A stretch of 64,000 bases of DNA from Pseudomonadota bacterium (GTDB taxonomy: Bacteria; Pseudomonadota; Gammaproteobacteria; Xanthomonadales; Ahniellaceae), in contig JALHNO010000018.1 in the NCBI GenBank assembly GCA_022843465.1, positions 1-64,000 on the forward strand. The letters run 5' to 3'. This document shows, in pieces, positions 17,497 through 24,954 of this stretch. Position 1 is the stretch's first letter; each line of letters begins with the position of its first letter. The translations under genes and the position numbers were made by a program. The notes beneath the pieces were generated by a model that was given only the letters and a program-made list of their open reading frames with translations, ran no database searches and had not been told where the DNA came from.

Positions 17497-18144
17497 ATGG
17501 ACTTTCTGTTTGCCGGACCCAATCTCGTCTTCAGTGTGGCACTGGCCCTGCTCAGCCTGCTGGTCCTGCTCGAACTCGGCATGGGCGGTGGACTGACCGA
17601 GTTCCTCGACACCCTGATCCCGGACATCGACGCCGATGCCGGCAGCGCAGGCAGTGATTCGATGCCCAGCAAATTGCTGTCGTGGGTACGGGCCGGCAAG
17701 GTGCCCACCCTGATGCTGCTGGCCATCTTCCTCGGCGTGTTTGGCGCCGGCGGCCTGCTGCTGCAGTGGCTCAGCAGCCTGTATGGACCTGGCCTGCTGC
17801 CTGCCCTGCTGGCGGCGCCCTTGATGCTGGTACTGGCGATGCCCCTGGTGCGCATGTTTGCCGGACTGCTCGGCGACCTGTTGCCGCGCGACGAGACGCA
17901 GGTGCTCTCGCAGGAGGCCCTGGTCGGACGCACCGCCGTCATTGTCATCGGCAGTGCGCGGCGCAACGCACCGGCACAGGCCAAGTTGCGTGATGAGTTT
18001 GGCACCTCCCATTACGTGATGGTTGAACCCCTGCATGACCAGGACGTCCTCGAGCAGGGTCAGCAAGTGCGGTTGATGGTGCGTGAGGGTGGGCGCTATC
18101 GCGCGGTCCGCGCCGGCCTGCCCGCTTTGGAAAACGAGCAATAA
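17497..18144 (+). CDS. yqiJ: YqiJ-like inner membrane protein with OB-fold domain
   Basis: A 215-residue membrane protein: three hydrophobic segments (about 8-28, 67-90 and 98-125), then a C-terminal beta-rich domain (about 140-205) with VGRTAVIVIGSARRNAPAQAKL, as in NfeD/YqiJ proteins. These are encoded next to flotillins across bacteria and probably form part of the same membrane microdomain complex. The flotillin gene starts 29 bp downstream. Confidence 0.85.
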   Translation: MDFLFAGPNLVFSVALALLSLLVLLELGMGGGLTEFLDTLIPDIDADAGSAGSDSMPSKLLSWVRAGKVPTLMLLAIFLGVFGAGGLLLQWLSSLYGPGLLPALLAAPLMLVLAMPLVRMFAGLLGDLLPRDETQVLSQEALVGRTAVIVIGSARRNAPAQAKLRDEFGTSHYVMVEPLHDQDVLEQGQQVRLMVREGGRYRAVRAGLPALENEQ

Positions 18145-18173
18145 ATCCTGTTCCAATCTTTCGGGAGTAGCAC

Positions 18174-19979
18174 ATGTTCGAGCAATTGATGGGACCCGCC
18201 GTGGTGTTCGGCATCGCCCTGGTCGCACTGTTCGTGCTGATCTTCATCGGCAAGATGTTTGCGCGGATGTATACCCGTGCATCGAAGGAGTTGAGCTTCG
18301 TGCGCACCGGCTTCGGCGGCCAGAAGGTCATCCTCAATGGCGGCAGCCTGGTGCTGCCGGTCATCCACGAGGTGATCCCGGTCAACATGAACACGCTCAA
18401 GCTCGACGTCAATCGGGCTGCCGAGCAGGCGTTGATCACTCGTGACCGCATGCGCGTCGACGTCACCGCCGAATTCTATGTACGCGTGCAGCCGACCGAG
18501 GAATCGATCGCCAATGCGGCGCAGACGCTCGGCCGCAAGACCATCGCGCCCGACGAATTGAAGGCGCTGGTCGAAGGCAAGTTCGTTGATGCCCTGCGTT
18601 CGGTCGCGGCGGAAATGGGCATGGAAGAATTGCACGAGCAGCGCACGCTGTTCGTCCAGAAGGTGCAGCAGGCCGTATCAGAGGACCTGTTGAAGAATGG
18701 ACTGGAACTCGAAGCCGTCTCGCTGACCGGCCTCGACCAGACCGGCAAGGAGTACTTCAATCCGGACAACACCTTCGATGCCGAGGGCCTGACCAAGCTG
18801 ACCGAGGCGATCGAACTGCGTCGCAAGAAGCGCAATGAAATCCAGCAGGACACCGAGGTCGAAATCCAGAAGAAGAACCTGATCGCAGCACAGGAGAAGC
18901 TGACCATCGCCCGTGAGGAGGAATTCGCCCGCCTGCAGCAGCAGCGCGAAATCGAAATCCGCCGGGCGACGCAGAACGCCGAAATCTCGATCCAGCAATC
19001 CGAGAAAGCGCGCGATGCCGAGCAGAGCAAGATCGCCGCGCAACAGCAGATTGACCAGTCGCGGATGGCATCCGAGCGGGTGATCCAGGACCAGCGCATT
19101 GCGATGGAGCAGCAGTTGAAGGAGCGCGATATCGTCAAGGCGCGCTCGGTGGAGACTGCGCAGATTGATCAGCAGAAGGCGGTGCAGCTGGCCGAGCAGG
19201 ATCGCGCCATCGCCATTGCCGAAAAATCGCGCGCCCAATCCGAGGCGCAGGCGCAGGCCGATGAGGCGCGCGCCAATGCCGTGCGCGCCGCCGAGCAGGT
19301 CGACACCGTGCGTGAGGTAGAGCGTGCCGAACGCCAGAAAAAGATCGAGCTGGTCGAAGCATCGCGCCAGGCCGAGCGCGAGATGATCGGCGTGACCATT
19401 GCCGCCGAGGCAGAGAAGCACGCCGCCGAGGACAAGGCCGCTGCGATCCGCACGCTCGCCAATGCTGGTGCTGACCAGCGGCGCATTGAAGCCCAGGCAG
19501 ATGCCGATTCCGAGAAGCTGCGGGCAGAAGCGGCCGAGAAGCGCTACGAAGTCGATGCCGAGGGTCAGCGATTGCTCAACGAGGCAGCCAACATGCTCTC
19601 GGTGGATCAGATCGCCCTGCAGATCAAGCTCGCCGTGCTGCGCCACCTGCCCGACATCATCCGTGAGAGCGTCAAGCCGATGGAGTCGATCGACGGCATC
19701 AAGATCGTCCAGATCGAAGGCTTGCAGAGCGGCGGCCACTCCGGTGGCGACGCTGCCGGTGCCGCGGCCGGCTCCGGCAACCTTGCCGACCAGGTGGTCT
19801 CGAGTGCCCTGCGCTACCGGGCGCAGGCGCCCTTGATCGAGTCTCTGATGAAGGAAGTCGGCATCAGTGGCGGCGATCTGAACGGCCTGACGCAGTCGAT
19901 CAACGGCGACGACGAGACCAGCGCCAAACTGCGCGAAGCACTTGCGCGACGCAGCGCCCGCCGCGGCGACAGCACCTGA
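18174..19979 (+). CDS. yqiK: Flotillin family protein (YqiK-like)
   Basis: A 601-residue scaffold of inner-membrane microdomains. One N-terminal membrane helix (about 10-28), an SPFH/band 7 domain (about 30-210), then about 270 residues of charged coiled coil rich in Glu-Ala and Gln repeats, and a C-terminal region with a Gly/Ala linker (GGDAAGAAAGSGN). The length and order match E. coli YqiK and eukaryotic flotillins. It sits between a YqiJ-like gene and a small membrane protein gene in a four-gene operon. Confidence 0.93.
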   Translation: MFEQLMGPAVVFGIALVALFVLIFIGKMFARMYTRASKELSFVRTGFGGQKVILNGGSLVLPVIHEVIPVNMNTLKLDVNRAAEQALITRDRMRVDVTAEFYVRVQPTEESIANAAQTLGRKTIAPDELKALVEGKFVDALRSVAAEMGMEELHEQRTLFVQKVQQAVSEDLLKNGLELEAVSLTGLDQTGKEYFNPDNTFDAEGLTKLTEAIELRRKKRNEIQQDTEVEIQKKNLIAAQEKLTIAREEEFARLQQQREIEIRRATQNAEISIQQSEKARDAEQSKIAAQQQIDQSRMASERVIQDQRIAMEQQLKERDIVKARSVETAQIDQQKAVQLAEQDRAIAIAEKSRAQSEAQAQADEARANAVRAAEQVDTVREVERAERQKKIELVEASRQAEREMIGVTIAAEAEKHAAEDKAAAIRTLANAGADQRRIEAQADADSEKLRAEAAEKRYEVDAEGQRLLNEAANMLSVDQIALQIKLAVLRHLPDIIRESVKPMESIDGIKIVQIEGLQSGGHSGGDAAGAAAGSGNLADQVVSSALRYRAQAPLIESLMKEVGISGGDLNGLTQSINGDDETSAKLREALARRSARRGDST

Positions 19980-20026
19980 AGCGATTGTTTGCGATCACCG
20001 CTTTGACCACCAGAGAGGACTGAGCC

Positions 20027-20287
20027 ATGCATCTATTTGTTGCGGTTGCCGGCACGCCGATCGAGACCACCCTGGATCTCGCCGGCGTCTTGGGACAGGC
20101 TTGGCAACCTGCTCCGTTTGCCGCAGAACTCAGCCTCGTGCTGGGACTGTTGCTGGTCCTGGTGGTCACGATCGGTGCCAGCGAAAGACTGTTTCGCAGG
20201 GCGCGCCGCGACCAGCTTCGCAGCGCGGCGCGCCCGTCTGCAGCAGCCACCCCGCCGTTGCCGGTCGCTACGCCGCAGCCGCGCTGA
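20027..20287 (+). CDS. Small single-pass membrane protein of the flotillin operon
   Basis: An 86-residue protein with one strong membrane helix (about 33-52) followed by an Arg-rich, then Pro/Ala-rich tail. GAGAGGA lies about 8 bases before ATG 20027, so it is well equipped for translation. It follows the flotillin stop by 47 bp. No family recognised; its place suggests an accessory of the flotillin complex. Confidence 0.65.
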   Translation: MHLFVAVAGTPIETTLDLAGVLGQAWQPAPFAAELSLVLGLLLVLVVTIGASERLFRRARRDQLRSAARPSAAATPPLPVATPQPR

Positions 20288-20360
20288 AGCCATCCTGGCG
20301 GGTGGGACGAAAGCCGTGCATGACCTATCATGCCGGCTTTACGTTTCAAGGAGTTGCCGC

Positions 20361-22118
20361 ATGCGCCCCGTAATCCTCGTTTTGCTCGCCTGCCTGCTGT
20401 CTGCCTGCAGCAAGGACGCACCGGTTGCCGAACCGAAGACACCTGCACACTCCGACAAGCAGAGCTATCAGGAGCTGAAGGTCGACCTGCGCGCACCGCA
20501 TCGATTTGTCCCCGAGATCCGCGCCGAGGACCTTGCCCACCATATCCAGCGTCTGGCCTCGGATGAGTTCGAGGGCCGTGACCCCGGCACGCTCGGTGAG
20601 CGGATGACACTGGCCTATCTGGAGGCCGAGCTTTCGCGCATCGGATTCCTGCCGGCGGTGCCTGATGGCAATCCCTGCCCGAGCTATCCCTGCGCCGGTG
20701 CCAGCTATACCCAACGCGTGCCGATGGTGTCGACGCGGGCCGATTCCGCCACCACGCTGAACTTCCAGATTGGCGAGCAGTCGCAGTCGCTGGCGATGGG
20801 CAAGGAAATGGTGATCGGCACCCAGAGCGGAAACGCGCTGACGGACATCAGCGACAGTGAACTGGTCTTTCTCGGCTATGGGGTGCAGGCGCCCGAGCAG
20901 CAGTGGGACGACTTTGCCGGCATCGATGTCAAGGGCAAGACCATCGTCGTCCTTGTCAACGACCCGGGCTTTCTGCGTCAGGACCCTGAGCTCTTCAAGG
21001 GCAAGGCGATGACCTACTACGGCCGCTGGACCTACAAGTTTGAAGAAGCGGCGCGGCAAGGAGCGCGTGCCGCCCTGATCATCCACGACACCGGCCCCGC
21101 TGGCTATGGCTGGGAAGTGGTGGCCAATTCGTGGAGCGGCGTGCAGCACGATCTGCCACCGTCGGAAGACAGCAGTCCGAAACTCGAAGCACAGGGCTGG
21201 ATCAGCCTGGACGCGGCGCGCGCGCTGTTCGACGCGGCCGGGCTTGATCTTGAGGCACAGCGACTCGCAGCCGATGCGCGCGGATTCAAGGCGGTAGCGC
21301 TCAACGCCAAGATGAGCGTGAAGTTCCGCAGCGAGATCAAGAACTCCTATTCGAACAATGTGGTCGCCATCCTGCCGGGCAGCACGCGCCCCAATGAAAG
21401 CATTTTCTACTCCGGTCACTGGGACCATCTGGGCAACAAATCGGATCAGGCCGAAGGTGATCAGATCTACAACGGAGCGATCGACAACGCCGATGGTCTG
21501 GCGGCGGCACTCGAAGTGGCGCATGCCTTTGCCGCAATGGAACCGCGCCCGGAACGCTCGATCGTGATCATGCTGCCGACGCTGGAAGAGTCCGGACTGC
21601 TCGGCTCACGCTACTACGCCGAGCACCCGGTGTTGCCGCTGGCCACCACGGTGGCGATGATCAATATGGACGCCCTGCCGATCATCGGCCGTACCCGCGA
21701 TTTCGCGATATCCGGTTATGGCCAGAACGATCTGCAGGACATTCTGGCCGATGTGCTCGCCACCCAGAACCGCGTGCTCAAGGACGAACCGACCCCCGAG
21801 CGCGGCTTCTATTTCCGATCGGATCATTTCAATTTTGCACGCAAGGGCGTACCCGCCCTGCATGCCCGCGCCGGACAGGATCACATCAGCAAAGGCGTCG
21901 AATTTGGCAAGGCACAGTCGGACGCCTATACCAACGAGCGTTATCACAAGCCAGGCGACGAGTTCGACCCGGATTGGGACTACGCCGGTCTGGTTGAGGA
22001 CGTGCACGTCTACTTCGAGATTGGTCGCCGACTGGCAACGAGCAGCGAATGGCCGGAGTGGAAGGAAGGCAGCGAGTTCAAGGCAGCGCGCGACGCCAGC
22101 AAGGCCGAGCGCGAATAG
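20361..22118 (+). CDS. M28 family zinc aminopeptidase, lipoprotein
   Basis: A 585-residue enzyme probably anchored to the outer membrane: the lipobox LLSAC gives a lipidated Cys at about residue 16. A PA-like insert domain precedes the M28 catalytic domain. Metal and catalytic residues are visible: SGHWDHLG (His), NGAIDNADG (Asp), LEESGLLGS (Glu pair), NMDALP (Asp) and YHKPGDEFD (His). It releases N-terminal amino acids from peptides outside the cytoplasm. AAGGAG 8 bases upstream of ATG 20361 sets the start; a longer frame begins inside the previous gene. Confidence 0.92.
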   Translation: MRPVILVLLACLLSACSKDAPVAEPKTPAHSDKQSYQELKVDLRAPHRFVPEIRAEDLAHHIQRLASDEFEGRDPGTLGERMTLAYLEAELSRIGFLPAVPDGNPCPSYPCAGASYTQRVPMVSTRADSATTLNFQIGEQSQSLAMGKEMVIGTQSGNALTDISDSELVFLGYGVQAPEQQWDDFAGIDVKGKTIVVLVNDPGFLRQDPELFKGKAMTYYGRWTYKFEEAARQGARAALIIHDTGPAGYGWEVVANSWSGVQHDLPPSEDSSPKLEAQGWISLDAARALFDAAGLDLEAQRLAADARGFKAVALNAKMSVKFRSEIKNSYSNNVVAILPGSTRPNESIFYSGHWDHLGNKSDQAEGDQIYNGAIDNADGLAAALEVAHAFAAMEPRPERSIVIMLPTLEESGLLGSRYYAEHPVLPLATTVAMINMDALPIIGRTRDFAISGYGQNDLQDILADVLATQNRVLKDEPTPERGFYFRSDHFNFARKGVPALHARAGQDHISKGVEFGKAQSDAYTNERYHKPGDEFDPDWDYAGLVEDVHVYFEIGRRLATSSEWPEWKEGSEFKAARDASKAERE

Positions 22119-22167
22119 GCCGCTGTTGCGGTCGTCCAGTCAACGTCCTGCTGCGGAATAATTCGCC

Positions 22168-22911
22168 ATGCCTGTTCTGTTCATTGTCACCGGATTGTTC
22201 CAACTGGCTCTGGCGATCCACGTCGCCAGGACCGGACGCCCGCTGTACTGGATTCTGCTGATCGTGATGCTGCCCTGGATCGGCGGCATCGCCTATCTGG
22301 TTGCCGAGGTGTTGCCGGGTCTGCGCAACGATCCCAGCACACGCCGAGCCCTGCGCAACATCGGCAACCGGATCAATCCGGAAAAGAACCGGCGCCGCAT
22401 CGAAGCCGAGTTGCAGCTCGCCGACACACTGGACAACCGGCGCCGGCTCGCCGAGGAATGCATGCAGCTGGGCGATTTCGACAGCGCCGAGTTTCTCTAC
22501 CAACGCTGCCTTACCGGGGTTTATGCGAGCGATCCGCATTTCATGCTGGGCATGGCCACCGCACAGGCCGAACTGGGTCGCTTTGCCGAATGCCGGCAAA
22601 CCCTGGAAAAATTGATTGCGGCCAATCCATCCTTTCGCTCAGCGGATGGACACCTGCTCTACGCGCGTGCACTGGAGCAAGTCGGCGAGACCGACAAGGC
22701 CCTGGAAGAGTATGCAGCCCTGGAAACCGGCTATCCGGGCGAAGAAGCACGCAGTCGCTACGTGGTCCTGTTGCTGAGCGTCAGTCGCGCGGAAGAAGCG
22801 AAGCGCGTGTTCCAGTCGATGCTGGATCGCGATCGCACTGCACCTGCCTACTACCGGAAAAAGGAACGCGCGTGGCTGGATCAGGCACGGGCCGCGATGA
22901 AGGCCAACTGA
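22168..22911 (+). CDS. TPR protein with N-terminal membrane hairpin
   Basis: A 247-residue protein. Two hydrophobic segments (about 3-20 and 27-50) with a short loop (ARTGRPLYWIL) resemble the phospholipase D N-terminal-like membrane module. From residue 80 on, helical pairs of the tetratricopeptide type (ADTLDNRRRLAEECMQLGDF and following) form a cytoplasmic protein-binding surface. Probably a scaffold; substrate unknown. It follows the M28 peptidase by 49 bp. Confidence 0.75.
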   Translation: MPVLFIVTGLFQLALAIHVARTGRPLYWILLIVMLPWIGGIAYLVAEVLPGLRNDPSTRRALRNIGNRINPEKNRRRIEAELQLADTLDNRRRLAEECMQLGDFDSAEFLYQRCLTGVYASDPHFMLGMATAQAELGRFAECRQTLEKLIAANPSFRSADGHLLYARALEQVGETDKALEEYAALETGYPGEEARSRYVVLLLSVSRAEEAKRVFQSMLDRDRTAPAYYRKKERAWLDQARAAMKAN

Positions 22912-23083
22912 GCCGCGCTTGACCCGCGCAGCGGCGCTGGCGTCGCAGAGATCTGGTTCTGTTGAAGTCGGTGCTGGCAGCGCCGCTACCGCAGGCTGGA
23001 ATGCACCCGGGTTCGTTGCATCAGCCAGGTTGCGCCACGAAGCCCCAGCGCGATGCCGGGACTTCGCAGCGCCTATCGCCTGA

Positions 23084-23461
23084 TCAGGCGGCAGCGTCCT
23101 TGAGTTTCTTCAGCGGACGCACCTTCACTTTCACCGAAGCCGGCTTGGCGGCGAACCATACCTCTTCCTTGGTGAACGGGTTGATGCCCTTGCGCTTGGG
23201 CTTGGCCGGCACATTGACCACGGTGATCTTCAGCAGACCGGGCAGCGTGAACGAGCCTGCGCCCTTCTTGCTGACCGAGCCAGCGACCGCGCCCTCGAGT
23301 GCGCCGAGTACTGCACGCACGTCCTTGGCGGCGACGCCGGTACCTTCCGCCAGATGGGCGACGAGGCCGGACTTGCTCAGTGCTTCTTTCACCGGCTTGG
23401 GGGCAGCGGCCTTCGCGGTTGCGGGGGCTTTGGTCTTTGTGGCTTTGCTGGCTTTGCTCAT
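23084..23461 (-). CDS. HU family DNA-binding protein with Lys/Ala-rich extension
   Basis: A 125-residue nucleoid protein. Residues 25-120 have the HU/IHF fold (KEALSKSGLVAHLAEGTG at the start, then the beta-arm RKGINPFTKEEVWF with the conserved Asn-Pro that intercalates DNA). The first 24 residues are a Lys/Ala/Thr/Pro tail like those of some xanthomonad and actinobacterial HU variants. AGGAG lies 10 bases upstream of ATG 23461. The stop lies inside a perfect 14-bp palindrome (23077-23090). The long leader is strongly structured. Confidence 0.92.
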   Translation of the reverse strand: MSKASKATKTKAPATAKAAAPKPVKEALSKSGLVAHLAEGTGVAAKDVRAVLGALEGAVAGSVSKKGAGSFTLPGLLKITVVNVPAKPKRKGINPFTKEEVWFAAKPASVKVKVRPLKKLKDAAA

Positions 23462-23493
23462 ACGCAGCGTACTCCTGGTTGGATTGAATTGGT

Positions 23494-23557
23494 CCGGACT
23501 ATCCGGGCGCAGCGCGAATTTAGGTCATTCGCGCTGCGCGCGCCATCCATGGGATGG
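23494..23557 (-). promoter_or_regulatory. Three consecutive hairpins in the HU leader
   Basis: From the promoter toward the gene: 23543-23557 (6-bp stem, 3-base loop), 23507-23539 (perfect 12-bp stem, 9-base loop) and 23494-23506 (5-bp stem, 3-base loop). They leave almost no unpaired leader except the last 30 nt with the ribosome site. There is no T-tract, so simple termination is unlikely. The element could control translation or stability of the HU message, or be bound as DNA by HU itself. Confidence 0.6.
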
Positions 23558-23566
23558 TCTGGCGCC

Positions 23567-23594
23567 ATTGTCGTGCATGCGAAGCTGTAGTCAA
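23567..23594 (-). promoter_or_regulatory. Sigma70 promoter of the HU gene
   Basis: On the minus strand: -35 TTGACT (23589-23594), a 16-bp spacer, -10 GACAAT (23567-23572). The expected start near 23560 gives a leader of about 99 nt containing the three hairpins. Confidence 0.6.
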
Positions 23595-23694
23595 CCACTG
23601 AATTTCAGGGTTTTGCGGGCGTTTTGACGAATCAGCTGCGCCGATCCCTCGGCTCCGACCTGATTGTCGGCGAGTTCAGGGTCCGACCGTGGGC

Positions 23695-24678
23695 TCAGGG
23701 TTGGCCCGAACCCGCAGCAACGGCCGGCGCAGTCTGGAAATGCGCGACCAGGGCGGCAGCGGTCAATTCAGGAAACTCCATCATCGGCATGTGGCCGCAA
23801 CCCTTGAAGATGTTGATGGTGGCCGCTGGCAGTCCGCTGCGAAACGCATCGACTGAACTGACATCGAGCAGCTGGTCCCGGTCGCACCACAGCACCAGGG
23901 TCGGCGCCTTGATATCGGGCAATTTCTGCTGCAGGAAATAGCGTGACTTCTCGCTGCTGACACGACGGAGAATCTGGTTCCACAGCGCGGCCCGCGCCGC
24001 ATTGCGCTCGGCGTAGACCTGACGAAAACGGCGTGGCGCGAACGGCGGTCGCTCGAAGGTCATCCGCATGAAGGCATCGAACTTCTCGATGGATTCGGTC
24101 GCGAACGGATTCTCGCCCTGCTCGATACGGGCACGAAAGGCATTGGGCTTGAATGGTACGCCGGCCGCATTCATCAGCGTCAACGACTGCACACGCTCCG
24201 GAAAGCGGGCCGCGAATACACCCGCGCTGTGCCCTCCCATCGAATGACCGACCAGATGGAATCGCTCCAATTTCAGCGCATCGGCGAACGCGTGCAGGCG
24301 GTCCACCTGACTGCTGATCCGATAATCGGCATCCAGCGCCGGTTCGCTACCGCCAAAACCGGCCTGATCCGGCGCGATCACGCGGTAACGGTCGGTCAAC
24401 TGGGCGGCCAGCAGCATCCAGTTTTCCTTGCTGCCGGCCATGCCATGAACCAGCAGAACCGTCTCACCCTGACCGCCCTCGGCGTACTGCCAGTTTGCGC
24501 CAGCCACTTCGACTTCGGCGATCTGCATGCCGGCATACCAGCGCTGCGCGCCGAAGTAGGCATCCAGCAGCCAAGCCGGACGCAGCAGGTAGATGATCAG
24601 CAGCACCGCCATCGACACGCCCAACAGCGCCAGCAGGCGACGCGAAAAACGACTCCGGGTTCGTCCGATCACATTCAT
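23695..24678 (-). CDS. Alpha/beta hydrolase with N-terminal membrane anchor
   Basis: A 327-residue protein: an Arg-rich start, one membrane helix (about 16-36), then an alpha/beta hydrolase domain probably in the periplasm. The oxyanion-region motif VLLVHGMAGSKENW, the nucleophile elbow GHSMGGH, an acidic residue in LWCDRDQLLD and the C-terminal His in GCGHMPMMEFP complete a Ser-Asp-His triad. Substrate unknown; lipase or esterase activity is most likely. Confidence 0.9.
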   Translation of the reverse strand: MNVIGRTRSRFSRRLLALLGVSMAVLLIIYLLRPAWLLDAYFGAQRWYAGMQIAEVEVAGANWQYAEGGQGETVLLVHGMAGSKENWMLLAAQLTDRYRVIAPDQAGFGGSEPALDADYRISSQVDRLHAFADALKLERFHLVGHSMGGHSAGVFAARFPERVQSLTLMNAAGVPFKPNAFRARIEQGENPFATESIEKFDAFMRMTFERPPFAPRRFRQVYAERNAARAALWNQILRRVSSEKSRYFLQQKLPDIKAPTLVLWCDRDQLLDVSSVDAFRSGLPAATINIFKGCGHMPMMEFPELTAAALVAHFQTAPAVAAGSGQP

Positions 24679-24954
24679 GCGACCAGTGTTCCATGTTGTG
24701 CTGCGGGTGCCAAGGGCCGGGCAACCGGGTGCTCCTGCTGCATTGCAGAATCGGCGACCGGCGCGAGCGCGACCGCACCACCCGCCGAGAGTCCCCGGGC
24801 GACCGACGCCACCCGTTCCATTGCATCAGCCAGGGAGTCTGCACCCGGCGCAAACGCGGCGTGCACAGTGACGCCGGTCGACAACCGTTGGGTCGGCGTC
24901 CGCTCGCTGCGCCGGTCGTATTGCGCGTTCAGTCAGCGACAATCACTGGTTCGG
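24679..24954. other. Gap with one doubtful small reading frame
   Basis: A 69-codon frame on the minus strand (24884 to 24675, TTG start) overlaps the hydrolase ATG by 4 bp, as real operon genes do. Its product is Ala/Val-rich with no recognisable domain, the start codon is poor and no ribosome site is seen. It may be a small gene or chance. Nothing else is visible here. Confidence 0.3.

Noticed and set aside
20037-20360. Longer N-terminus for the M28 peptidase
   Set aside because: It reads through the preceding small gene in another frame; the lipobox signal peptide and ribosome site place the start at 20361.
23077-23090. 14-bp palindrome at the HU stop codon as a terminator
   Set aside because: CGCCTGATCAGGCG has no loop and no T-tract; a snap-back stem of this size is a weak terminator, so it was left as a note only.
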